Below are positions 41,169 through 52,500 of a DNA stretch of 64,000 bases, piece by piece. The notes under the pieces were generated by a model. It ran no database searches. It saw nothing but the letters and a program-made list of their open reading frames with translations, and had not been told where the DNA came from. Every line of letters starts with the position of its first letter. Within the stretch, counting starts at the first letter, position 1. The DNA is from Terebella lapidaria (taxonomy: Eukaryota > Annelida > Polychaeta > Terebellida > Terebellidae): NCBI GenBank assembly GCA_949152475.1, contig OX424566.1, positions 33,110,423 through 33,174,422 on the forward strand, written 5' to 3'. A program made the position numbers and the translations under genes.

Positions 41169-42539
41169 ACTTGTGCCCTTGAATTGACCAATAGGGCACA
41201 GAAGTGAGATTTAACACGTCACGTTATTTTGCGTTATTTCGTCATTTTGGGACACACAACTTTCCCGCCAAATTTTCTGAAAAATTGTGAATGTTGTAAT
41301 TGCTCGGTTCCAAATAATGTCAACGTAAATCAACGGAAATTCATCGGAATTATATATTATCATTATTGACACATTACAACCGCTATCAGATTCATGAATG
41401 TATTGTTCCTCAAATATTTACTGCCGATTGAACAGTTTGAATAGCACATGTTTCTGGGCATTTGGGCCGCGATCTCTACGACAGAAAATGTAAGAAGGCT
41501 TTTAAATTGAGTCGAACTTATACTTCCTTTTTGTGTTCCGATGAACTACATAGGAGAGACATATTTTTTCCTATTCCATGTTTAACATCACATAAATAGT
41601 TGTGTTATAATCGAATTTATGCCTCAGAAATGCACTCTCAAACACGACTTGAACAGGGCGCATTTTCAGTTTGAAAAATACACCTGATTTTGTGTAAATT
41701 TTGTAAGTAAATAACTTGGAGTTATGGATATAACTTGGAGTTATGGATATATCTAAGAATACTTTGTCGTATGGTACATTTGAATTCAAGTTAAATCAGC
41801 AAAAGTGACCACGTGGCAAGCCTTATCCCCGGAAGTACAAAATTACGTCATAAATACGTAATTTTTGGACACATGTGGGACGAGACTTCGGTGCCTTTGT
41901 ATGACCTTATTTTCAAGTTCATGGGACAAAATGTATGTACAACAATGGAGTTCGTTGCGTTTTGAGAATACATCACAAAGTCATGGCTATGCCACAAGCT
42001 TCCTATCATACTGTTCATGGACCAGGCATATTGGAGTTCTTCCAATATGTATTTACAAAAGTTTCACACCTGCCAATTCTAGGAAGTAACTGTATTAAAA
42101 ACGATTGAAGATATTCAACCTAGAAACACAACATTGAAACCAGAAGGCTATACTCCGGTATATCAAACTGTGTTGTACAAGCAAGAGAGTCAGCAGCGGA
42201 TACTCTAGTCATAATGTATTCATTGTGTTATATCTGTTAGGATTTTTCGTTCCATGTATCATAATGTTCTGACTCACGCAGATTCCACTAAAATCGAGTC
42301 AGAGTAAGTTTGTAATATGCATCTAAGTCACGTGATCACACGCACGTACCAATATGAAAATGGTCTTTATTAATCAAATTATATGCCTGTGCTATGCAAT
42401 TGTTACTATGTTACTGGTGAAAAAACCTTGCTCCCTTATTGTGGAATCCACATCTGCGGAATTAACGATGCTGTCGATGAATGCTGCGTTCTCGTGTACA
42501 TTCTGCTACTCAGAGCCTTCCTGGGCAGACACGAAACGA
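41169..42539. other. No gene seen
   Basis: No domain-bearing open frame. A short direct duplication TAACTTGGAGTTATGGATAT occurs at about 41712-41751. Confidence 0.45.
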
Positions 42540-42970
42540 GCAAACACGACTACGCAGATGACACCAACTGTATATGAGCCTTTCTATGAAAAAAAATAGT
42601 AACATTAAATATGATATCGCAAGGATGACCAGCTCTATAGCAGACAGTCGCGAGTCGCTAATACGAAGCAAGCTGAAAACCAATGATACCAAAACCGATT
42701 GCACCACTGTGCACCACTAAAATATCATTGCTAGAGCTAGATGTCCTTAACTTGACCCTCACAGTTGGAGCAGTTACCATCAAACCCAAGAAAGGCGTCA
42801 TCAACCTGGGAGTACCATTGGATGCCGATCATTCAATGGTCACACAAGTCTCGAAAAGTTGTCAGAAGCTGTCATTACCATCTGCACAGAATATGCAAAA
42901 TGAAACGTCATGTAGGCCTGATAATATAGCTACAGACAATATTACTTGCTTTTTCCAGTATCTAAACTGA
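42540..42970 (+). mobile_element. LINE reverse transcriptase fragment with YADD box
   Basis: HDYADDTNC (tyrosine codon at 42551) is the RT catalytic box. In another frame 150-250 bp on, VGAVTIKPKKGVINLGVPLD and DADHSMVTQVSKSCQKL match the segment that normally follows YADD in CR1/jockey-like LINEs (VGDxxIxPxxxVxNLGVxLD). Frame changes and stops show that it is dead. Both ends are indistinct. Confidence 0.65.
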
Positions 42971-44115
42971 TATTTGGTCAAGATCCCCAGTATTAGTCCG
43001 AGGCTGAAGGCCAAGGGCAAATGCCGGAATCAAGGACAAATATCAGGCCGCATGATGGAAATAAATATTCCATATTTACTTTATATTTTTATTTTATATT
43101 TTGTATATTTTTCTGAATTTTCCATGCTGCATTTTCATCGCCGTCAGCCTTGAATCTGTCATACTTTCTGTCAACTTTAGCATTGAATCTGTCTTGTATC
43201 TGTCAACACTTTCGACATACAATCCGGTTTTTTTTTTAAACTTAGGACTTTGGTAGACAATCGATATGTTTTTATTATATAGCTAAGTATGACAAAAACA
43301 TAAATACCACGATAAGAAAGTACATATAAATGATTGATGTAGCCTCATTCCCAATTTCCAGTAAATGACAGCTTAATTGACACCATTAGTTATCTCGTCA
43401 GTCACCGAAACACAGATAATTTTGAAAGGTTCATCCATTTTAATGTTTTACTCTTATTCGTAGGTATACAAACATGTGATTGTTTAACCATGTGCTATCC
43501 TTCTGGATGTAAACAAATAAATTTAGAAAGTCTACACTATCTTGTCATAAATGTGAAAAAAGACTAGGGCCAACTGTCTAAATGTTTTTTTTTGTCCATT
43601 GTTCGACTTGAATCCCGGTAAATTGAATAAATATAGTAATCGATCAACTTAGATATATAGCCCATATGCTGACAGAACATTGGAGAAGGACATGCAGATG
43701 AATCTGAAGTAGGATAAAATTAGTGGTGGTAATGCAAGCTACTGCACCAGCGAGACACTACTCAAACCCCCACAAATTCGTAGTTAACTGAAATTGATGT
43801 GTGTCTTGCAGTAATTTTAGCCACATGGACCATGACTGTCGGTGAGTTGGGAGCAAATGCGAAGCAGGGGAATCCCAGAGATACTAAGAATACTGATTGT
43901 AAGAACAAGTAAACGCCATGAAATCTAAAGTAGTAAGAGATATTTGCATCTCCTTAGCATCCGATCCCCAGTGGTGCTCAATATCCACTTCACAACGTCA
44001 TTGTCTGGTCGACCCCATAACTCTGTGAAAAGCTCCGGAACAAGTATAACCACGATGTCGTCCCACATTTTTGTACTGTCTTATTGGGATCGGTCCAGTT
44101 CAATATCGGGGAACG
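42971..44115. other. No gene seen
   Basis: AT-rich intergenic sequence with homopolymer T runs near 43225 and 43586; no recognisable family. Confidence 0.45.
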
Positions 44116-44379
44116 GCAGCTACACCGGTGAGTGGCAGGATTGATTGTCCCATGTGCTGAAGGGGTCCATGTTATGCACAATGGTCAGCTAGATTATCCC
44201 TACTTTAGAACCGTGTCTCGTGCGCTTGTTGTGCTGAAGCCTCGAACTCTATCCTCGCGGAAGTCCTACTGTAGCATCCGTTTTCTGTATTTTTTTTCAC
44301 ACCGGTGAGTGGCAGGATTGATTGTCCCATGTGCTGCAGGGATCCATGTTATGCACAATGGTCAGCTAGATTATCCCTA
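44116..44379 (+). repeat. Tandem repeat (about 176-bp unit), left of foldback element
   Basis: The block CACCGGTGAGTGGCAGGATT ... GATTATCCCTA occurs at about 44120-44205 and 44299-44379, separated by TTTAGAACCGTGTCTCGTGC ... CTGTATTTTT. The same array resumes at 51454, in the same orientation, after the foldback element. Confidence 0.8.
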
Positions 44380-46639
44380 TAGACCGGGGGCCAAATCCGG
44401 TTTTTGGGAATTTGGTTTGCACGGAGACACCCATTGGCGAATGTGGTATCGTTGGAAAGCTTAAAACCTAAGGGTCACATTTTGACATATCCCGTCTTTT
44501 GGGACAGGGGCGGTCACCATGGAAACGGGCTCGGAAGGTCAATGACCTTAAATTCAATCAAGCGTCCTGCTAGGCACCCGGAATGGCGTAACATATCACT
44601 GAAAGTGCTCCTTCGAAAGAATGGTTCAACCGATTGGGTTTAATTTTGGAACTTAGACAGATGCTGGTACCAGGTATGTGTTGGAGGAGTGAACCCAATG
44701 AGGTGTCAAGAATGGAGGCCCCTGGGGTCGGGATCACCACCCCCTGGAGTTCGCCCCTTCTCCAAATAATGACAAAAGTGTGATTTGGGGTTCAAAAGTT
44801 TGTTTGTTCAAGAGACCGAGCAATATAAAAGTTATTAAATAGCACCATTCAAGGGCAAGACCAGTTAGGATTGCAATGATACCAGCATCACTTGTGGGTG
44901 GGGCCGGTTGCCATGGCAACAGACGTTACAAATGGTAGGCGTCGGGACCATTTTTCACCCAAAAATGGCAAGAATATCGGGGTTTAGGCTGTATAAAAGT
45001 GTTAACGATTGAAGACATGGCTATATGAGGCTACCATCATTGTCATAGATGAACATAATATGGGACACGGACATGCTGATAGCACCGTGGCCTCAGGGTG
45101 AGGCTCGTTTCCATGGCAACAGGTCTATTTTTCCATGAAATATGGCAAAAATAATGAAGATTTGGTTGCTTTAAAGTGTTGATATTTGAAGACAGATCAA
45201 CGATCTTGTCTCAGATAAAACACACGTGGGACAGATACGGAATGCTACCTCTGTGGCCCCTGGATGAGGTTCGTTGCCATGACAACAAACGTTTCTAATG
45301 GTAGGCGTCGGGTCTAGTTTTCACCCGAAAATGGCAAGAATTACGGGGTTCAGGCTGTTCGGAAGTGTTAATGCTCGAAGACATGGCTATATGAGGTTAC
45401 CATCTTTGTCATAGATGAACGAATTATGGGACACGGACGTGCTGATAGCACTGTGGCCTCAGGTGGGGTTGTTTCCATGGCAACAGGTCTATTTTTCCCC
45501 ACATAAAAATGTCAAAAATATTGAAGAATGGGCTACTTCAAAGTGTAAATGATTGAAGACAGCTCAACGAACGTGTCTCAAATACAACACACGTGAAACA
45601 GGGACGAGATGCTACCACTGTTGCACCTGAGTGAAGCTCGTTGCCATGGCAACAGAGGTTTCTATTGGTGGGTGTCGGGTCTTTTTTCACCCAAAAATGG
45701 CAAGAATTACGGGGTTCAGGCTGATTAAATTTATTGATGGTCGAAGACATGGCTATTTAGGGTTTCAACTTTGTCATAGATGAACATAATATGGGACACG
45801 GACGTGCTGATAGCACCGTGGCCTAAGGGTGGGGCTACATGGCAATAGGTCTATTTTCTAATAAAACTTGAGAAATATTGAAGAGGGGGGTGTTCAAAGT
45901 GCCAATGGTCAAAGACAGATCAACGACATGATTCAGATAAAACACACGTGGGACAGGGACGGGATGCTACCACTGTGGCCCTTGGGTATTGGCCTCGTTG
46001 CCAAGGCAACAGGGAGTATTAACCATCCGTGCCATATCTTTTTTTGGCACAAAATGGCTAAATGGCCAGTATAATCAGTTGGAATAAAATTTATTACTTA
46101 CAGTTGTAAACGATAAATTCACAAAGAACAATATTGTACATTCAGCGCAATTTCACTGCAATAAGTTTTAAATATTTGTTTCTATTGTGAACCAGTTGTG
46201 TAAACCTGATAGTCAGATTCAATTCATATGACTAAATCGATTATTGAGTACAGGACCTATTTTACAATTGTAAACGATAAAATTTATAGACCAAATAATC
46301 ATACTCCGGTGCCCCTGATAGGACATGACGAAAAAAACTACTTCGTTCGCACGACCTATTTCCATGGCAATAGGTCTAGTTGTCCACACACTGTTGCACA
46401 TCAATGCTGCAACCCTACTCTACGGACTTTGTAAATTTGCGATATAGGTCTGTGATGGAAGTGTAGACTGGATGGTCTATATTATTGATACTCTTTTCCT
46501 TTATATCCATGCATGTTCGTTAATCTATATGGCCATGGCTTGAACGGGAAAGGGGTATGGGTATAATCAGCTCATGTATTATTCAATATATATCTTGATG
46601 TAAATGAAATGTTTAAAAATGTAAATGTGTATAATGATA

Positions 46640-47760
46640 ATGTGGGTTATTGGTCAGACTATTGGTCAGTGTTTTGCACCTTTGGCAAAAGGTTCAAGTG
46701 ACCCTTGCCAATACCGTAATAAAGAGAGTTGTTGATATCAAGCCTGCAGGTAACTAGTGAAAAAGCCAAGCTGCTTGCAGATTCCTGATATAATTTAGGT
46801 CTGATTTTGCCCAGATGACGCAGATGGATCATGGTCGATCGGCAAGTGGATTTGACCTGTGGAACCATAGTCATCTCACTGTCCATTAGCACACCAAGGT
46901 TCATAACTTCGGGGGATTGCTGTATGATAGAGTCACCAACACGAATTTCAAAGAGTTTGTGCATCAGGCACACGTGCGATGGTTTACCTGGAGGCCAGTA
47001 GAACGATGTCCGTTTTAGACTGGTTCAGTTTAAACGGATTTGAGGACATCCAAGAAGATATCAGACCGACGCAGTAATCCAAGGGATATCATCATGATGA
47101 CACGTGGTGTATAATTGCTAGTCATCCTTATATAGATGATAGAATATTCCGCCGTTTCTGATCAACGCACCGAGTGAAGCTCTGTACAATGTAAACAGAC
47201 GAGGGCCTAACACTTATCCCTGTGGTGATCACCAAGTCGCTGCTGGTTCCGATCGTGCCGCTCATACATACTGTTTGTGTACGGTTGGAAAGATAGGGTT
47301 CAAACCAGGTAAGGGTAGCTCCTCTGATGTTGTAGTCGGAAGAAGCCTTGACAGGAGCTGGATGTGATAAACAGTATCAAAGGCTGCTGATAAGTCAATA
47401 AATATTAGCAGCCCCACCTGACGCTGGTCATCTGCCTGTAACAAATCGGTGTGTGCATTGGCCAATGCAGTCTCCGTGCTGTTGTGCCACTGGTATGCAG
47501 AATAGAGTGCTTCCTCGAGACCAGACACTGTGTACTGTCGTAACTGTTGGTCGGTTGCCTTTCAATGATTTTAGATGGCAATGGAAGGTTCGATTCCGGT
47601 CTATAGTTTGACAGTTCTTCGGTGTCAGACCCATGTTTTTTTTCTCAAAATGGGTGCGATCAAGGCTCGCTTGAGTGGAGACGAAAATACACCACCGCAG
47701 AGCGAGGAGTTCACAATTGCAGTTATCAAGGACAGCAAAACCTCCTGACATTTTTTTCAC
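46640..47760 (-). mobile_element. LINE reverse transcriptase remnant in foldback centre
   Basis: On the minus strand, SAYQWHNSTETALANAHTDL and LLIFIDLSAAFDTVYH (about 47500-47330) are RT signatures. Further on, VGDSIIQQSPEVMNLGVLMD and QVKSTCRSTMIHLRHLGKIR (about 46920-46790) are the segment after YADD. Several frame changes occur, so it is a dead copy. It is similar in type to the fragment at 42540-42970. Confidence 0.7.
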
Positions 47761-48207
47761 CGGCCAAGTTGGGATAGATCACTTCGCGATGATCTCGATA
47801 GTGAAGATTTGATGATGTTACTGACTTCGTCTGATGTTAGCCTTTTGAAGTTCTCGAGTTTGCATGTGATCAGATTGTCACTATTCTGCAGTCTGGGAGA
47901 TCATCAGAAAACGTTGATGTATTCTTAGCAATTTTGTTGCTGAAGAAGTTACCAAAATGATAACACAACTTAGGCTCCGAATCTGTGTCAGGAATTGTGC
48001 AAACGTGCGAATAACTTGGTAATTTGTGCAAACGAAGTATTACTTCGGGCAAAGGACTTACTACATCTTGCAAACGGAGTAGTACTTCGTACAAACGACG
48101 TAGTCATGTCGTCATGTCCTATCAGGGGCACCGAAGTATGATTACTTGTTCGATAAACTTTATCGCTCAGAAATGTAAAATCGGTCCTGTACTAAAAAAT
48201 CCATTAA

Positions 48208-48624
48208 CGTAGTCCGCTACAAACAGTGAGGTAACGGAGAGTCAAAATTTAAAAGTCATTTCTTGAATATTATCCCTTCAAAAGGACATTATTTTATAGA
48301 GTAAATGATCAGCATCCTAATACTGAAAAGAAAATAGGGGGTCACCGTGCTCGTTTCTTCTACATATTCGATCAAAATCACACATATTTACCTAAAATGA
48401 CATAAATTCTGGCATTTTTGCACATTTTTTTGTCCATATTCACATCCTACATCATATTTTCCATGCGAACGGATACGGTGACCCCCTATTTTCTTTTCAG
48501 TATTAGGATGCTGAACAGTTACTCCATAAAATATATCATTTTGAAGCTCTAGATTATGTTGATACAGGTAGTTATTTCAAAAAAACATTTGACCCCCTTC
48601 CCTCACTGTTTGGAGCGGACTACC
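48208..48624. mobile_element. 417-bp TTAA-flanked MITE (piggyBac-like) in the foldback arm
   Basis: Ends GTAGTCCGCTACAAACAGTG and CACTGTTTGGAGCGGACTAC are inverted. A second inner inverted pair, ATCCTAATACTGAAAAGAAA followed by ATAGGGGGTCACCGT, makes a long hairpin. TTAA flanks both sides (48204-48207 and 48625-48628). The opposite foldback arm near 46235 has the uninterrupted sequence, confirming insertion. Confidence 0.8.
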
Positions 48625-51453
48625 TTAAGTCATATGAATTGAATCTGACTATCAGCTGTAGAAAACTGGTTCACAATAGAAACAAATAATTAACAGGAAT
48701 TGCAGTGAAATTACTTGAATGTAAAATATTGTTCTTTGTAAACTTATCATTTACAACTGTATGTAATAAACTTCATCCTTACCGAATTCTAGCTATTTAT
48801 CTATTGACAATTTCAAGGCCAATGATGACCTTTGGGGCTAAATATTTGCTTCCATAGATATTTTCCAAATTTGAGTTTTTTGCTATCGACCTTAGTGACC
48901 AAAATGTGAAATTTGAAGAAAATTGACCATTTGGTTCATGGAATATTATATTTTGAAATGACATGGTGAATTTTTAACCAGATTGTTGGACATTTACTAA
49001 AATCCTTTTCAACGACATGTTCAACCGACTGCTGGGTATTGAAAATCAATGTGGATATGTTGTTGAGTCTTGTATGCCTTGTATTTCTTTCCTATTTGAA
49101 TAATAAAATATGTTATTAGCTTTCATCAAATATATTATGAAGATATCAGTTCCACCTGTCATCGCAATGCATCCCACAGGATTCGAGTAATATGTACTCA
49201 TCATTGTAAAAATGATTTATTTTTTTGCATAAAAAAATGATCGATTCCAAGGAACTTCCCAGAACTTTGATAATTACTAAAACATCTGTTTATTCGTAGT
49301 AGCCTCGAAAACAACCTGACTTTCAGTCTTTTAGGCGTTAGTTATTGTATTTGACACCACATATTCCGTATAAAAACTGTTTCCAGTCGAATATTTTGTG
49401 ATGAATTCCATCAAAAATTGGCAAATTACATGGAATATCGCATATAAATGGAAACAATGTGTATTTGGTGTTGACCGGATAGTTTCTGACAGAATGCCGT
49501 TTGAACAAACCAACCCCTATAGTTTGTGCGCTCGCCAACCATTGGTTTCAACACCACGCTGCACAATGTTTTGATAGTTTTTTTTTTCAAAACGGCTTCT
49601 GTTATTTGCTTATACAACTCCAATGCACTAATAAACGGCATGACAAGTGATGACATGCTATATGATGAAGAAATATTCAATACATAGACCACATAACAAA
49701 CGGTTATTTGCACAATTTACTCACTAGGGGCGCCACCCATTCGTCCACCATGGCCATTCTTCCACCTTGGCCATTTTTGTGCAAAAAAATAGAACTGAGA
49801 CGGATGGTTAAGACTGTTGTCATGGCAACGGGCCCCACCCAGGGGCCATAGTGGTAGCATATCGTCCCTGTCCCATGGGTGTTTTATCTGAGACAAGGTC
49901 GTTGATCTGTCTATAACCATTGGCACTTTAAACACCCAATCTTCAATATTTTCCAATTTTTATGGGAAAATAGACCTGTTGCCATAGAAACAAGCCCCAC
50001 AATAAGGCCACGGTGCTACCAGCATGTCTGTATCCCATATTGTGTATATATATATATGACAAAGATGATGGCTTCATATAGCCGTGTCTTCGACCCTTAA
50101 TAAATTTAATCAGCTTGAACCCCGTAATTCTTGCCATTTTTGGGTGAAAAAAAAAGACTCGGCGCCTACCAATAGAAACCTCTGTTGCCATAGCAACGAG
50201 CTTCACTCAGGTCCAACAGCGGTAACATCCCGTCCCTGTCCCACGTGTGTTGTATCTAAGACAAGATCGTTGATCTGTCTTTAACCACTAAAAGCAGCAC
50301 AATCTTCAATATTTTTGACATTTTTATGGGAAAAATAAACCTGTTGCCATGGAAACAAGCCCCACCTGAGCCCACGCTGCCATGTCCGTGTTCCATAATT
50401 TGTTCATCTATGACAAAGATGGTAACCTCATATAGCCATGTCTTAGACCATTAACACTTTTAAACAGCCTGAACCCCGTAATTCTTGCCATTTTCGGGTG
50501 AAAAATAGACCCGACGCCTACCATCAGAAACGTCTGTTGTCATGGCAACGAGCCTCACCCAGGCGCCACAGAGGTAGCATTCCGTATCTGTACCACGTGT
50601 GTACCATATGAGACAAGATCGTTGATCTGTCTTTAAATATCAACACTTTCAAGCAACCAAATCTTCATTATTTTTGCCATTTTTTTATGGGAAAGTAGAC
50701 CTGTTGTCATGGAAACGAACCCCACCCTGAGGCCACGGTGCTATCAGCATATCCGTGTCCCATATTATGTTCATCTATGACAATAATGGTAGCCTCATAT
50801 AGCCATGTCTTCGATCGTTAACACATTTATACAGCCTAAACCCCGATATTCTTGCCATTTTTGGGTGAAAAATGGTCCCGACGCCTACCATTTGTAACGT
50901 CTGTTGCCATGGCAACCGGTCCCACCCACAAGTGATGCTGGTATCATTGCAATCCTAACTGGTCTTGCCCTTGAATGGTGCCATTTAATAACTTTTATAT
51001 TGCTTGGTCTCTTCAACAAACAAACTTTTGAACCCCAAATCACACTTTTGTCATTATTTGGAGAAGGGGCGAACTCCAGGGGGTGGTGATCCCGACCCCC
51101 GGGACCTCCATTCTTGACACCTCATTGGGTTCACTCCGGCAACACATACCTAGTACCAGCATCTGTCTATGTTCCAAAATTAAACCCAATCGGTTGAACC
51201 ATTCTTTTGAAGGAGCACTTTCAGTGATATGTTACGCCATTCCGGGTGCCGAGCAGGACACTTGATTAAATTTGAGGTCATTGACCTTCCGAGCCCGTTT
51301 CCATGGTGACCGCCCCTGTCCCAAAAGGCGGGATATGTCAAAATGTGACACTTAGGTCTTAAGCTTTTCAACGATACCACATTCGCCAATGGGTGTCTCC
51401 GTGCATACTAACTCTCAAAATAACGACCTTTTGCAGGTTTGGCCTCCAGTCTA

Positions 51454-51722
51454 CTACTTTAGAACCGTGTCTCGTGCGCTTGTTGTGCTGAAGCCTCGAA
51501 CTCTATCCTCGCGGAAGTCCTACTGTAGCATCCGTTTTCTGTATTTTTTTACACCGGTGAGTGGCAGGATTGATTGTCCCATGTGCTGCAGGGATCCATG
51601 TTATGCACAATGGTCAGTTAGATTATCCCTACTTTAGAAACGTGTCTCGTGCGCTTGTTGTGCTGAAGCCTCGAACTCTATCCTCGCGGAAGTCCTACCT
51701 TAGCATCCGTTTTCTGTATTTT
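51454..51722 (+). repeat. Tandem repeat (about 176-bp unit), right of foldback element
   Basis: Continuation of the 44116-44379 array: TTTAGAACCGTGTCTCGTGC at 51459 and a second copy at about 51634, with the CACCGGTGAGTGGCAGG block between them. Confidence 0.8.
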
Positions 51723-52021
51723 GTTTTAAGTTTATATTCTCCAATATTTCTGCGGAGAGATCCAAGAAGGCGCAATCGCCCGCAAGGAAGTCTCAATAAA
51801 TGGCTTATCAATATTTGTGGGTTGTCAGTCCCCACTCCTTTTATTTTGTTCAAATATGTCCCTTGTATATCTCATTATGCCGTTGAACCGGAGAAGTGAT
51901 TCTCTTTTGTATCAAATATGTACTTCGAACCGTATCGTCGCTATCTGATGTTTCCTGGTTTCGAAATCTTGATCTTCCCGGGGCGTGTTCCAATTTTCTT
52001 GCAGCAGCTGATCAACAGAAT

Positions 52022-52140
52022 ATGGTAGTAGTACTTCGTGCAAACGACTTAGTACTTCGTGCAAACGTCTTAGTACTTCGTGCAAACGACTTAGTACTTC
52101 GTGCAAACGACTTAGTGCAAACGACTTAGTACTTCGTGCG
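52022..52140 (+). repeat. 21-bp minisatellite
   Basis: About six units of ACTTAGTACTTCGTGCAAAC plus G, the fifth shortened. Decayed units with the same words occur at about 48020-48100. Both arrays are followed by CATGTCCTATCAGGGGCACC, so they belong to one repeat family. Confidence 0.8.
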
Positions 52141-52500
52141 AATGAAGTAGTTGTTTTTCATCATGTCCTATCAGGGGCACCGTAGTAAAATGTCAATTCG
52201 CAAGAAAGCCTACGAACATTTAGTGATGACATAATGACGAATGGCGGAATCATATATTTGTTAGAAAATTTACGTGTATGACATACTAGTTTGAAACATT
52301 ATGATGTTTAATTCTACTTGTGGGATGAACTCGAATTTGAATAAATCTGAATATTCTTGTGAATTTTACTATACAAATCAGAAGTAACGTTATTGAACAT
52401 GTCAGACTCCTACATGTCTAGTGTATATATGTCAATGTTAAGAAATCGGGATTCTTCAGGGTCCGATCAGCCCTTTTACGTAGTATAGTGTTTGTTAGTG

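Larger units (their letters stand above)
44380..51453. mobile_element. Foldback element of 7.07 kb with repeat-rich inverted arms
   Basis: Ends TAGACCGGGGGCC and GGCCTCCAGTCTA are inverted, and CTA is duplicated outside (44377-44379 and 51454-51456). Removing the insert mentally leaves the unbroken array phrase TTATCCCTACTTTAG, seen intact near 51624. Inverted similarity continues through about 44380-46330 (left) and 51453-49735 plus 48790-48107 (right). The arms are built of alternating units of about 200 and 166 bp with GTTNCCATGGNAAC-type palindromes and ACCCAAAAATGGCAAGAAT. The centre contains an old LINE remnant; the right arm contains a MITE and about 945 bp not found in the left arm. 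No transposase was recognised. A 3-bp duplication would suit Harbinger or CACTA groups, but the superfamily is open. Confidence 0.75.

Noticed and set aside
44734-44919. Small conserved-looking frame, repeated at 50904-51089 on the other strand
   Set aside because: Conservation is explained by the inverted foldback arms, not by selection on a protein.
47580-47600. GGTTCGATTCC resembling a tRNA T-arm
   Set aside because: No anticodon arm or acceptor stem around it; it lies inside a LINE remnant.
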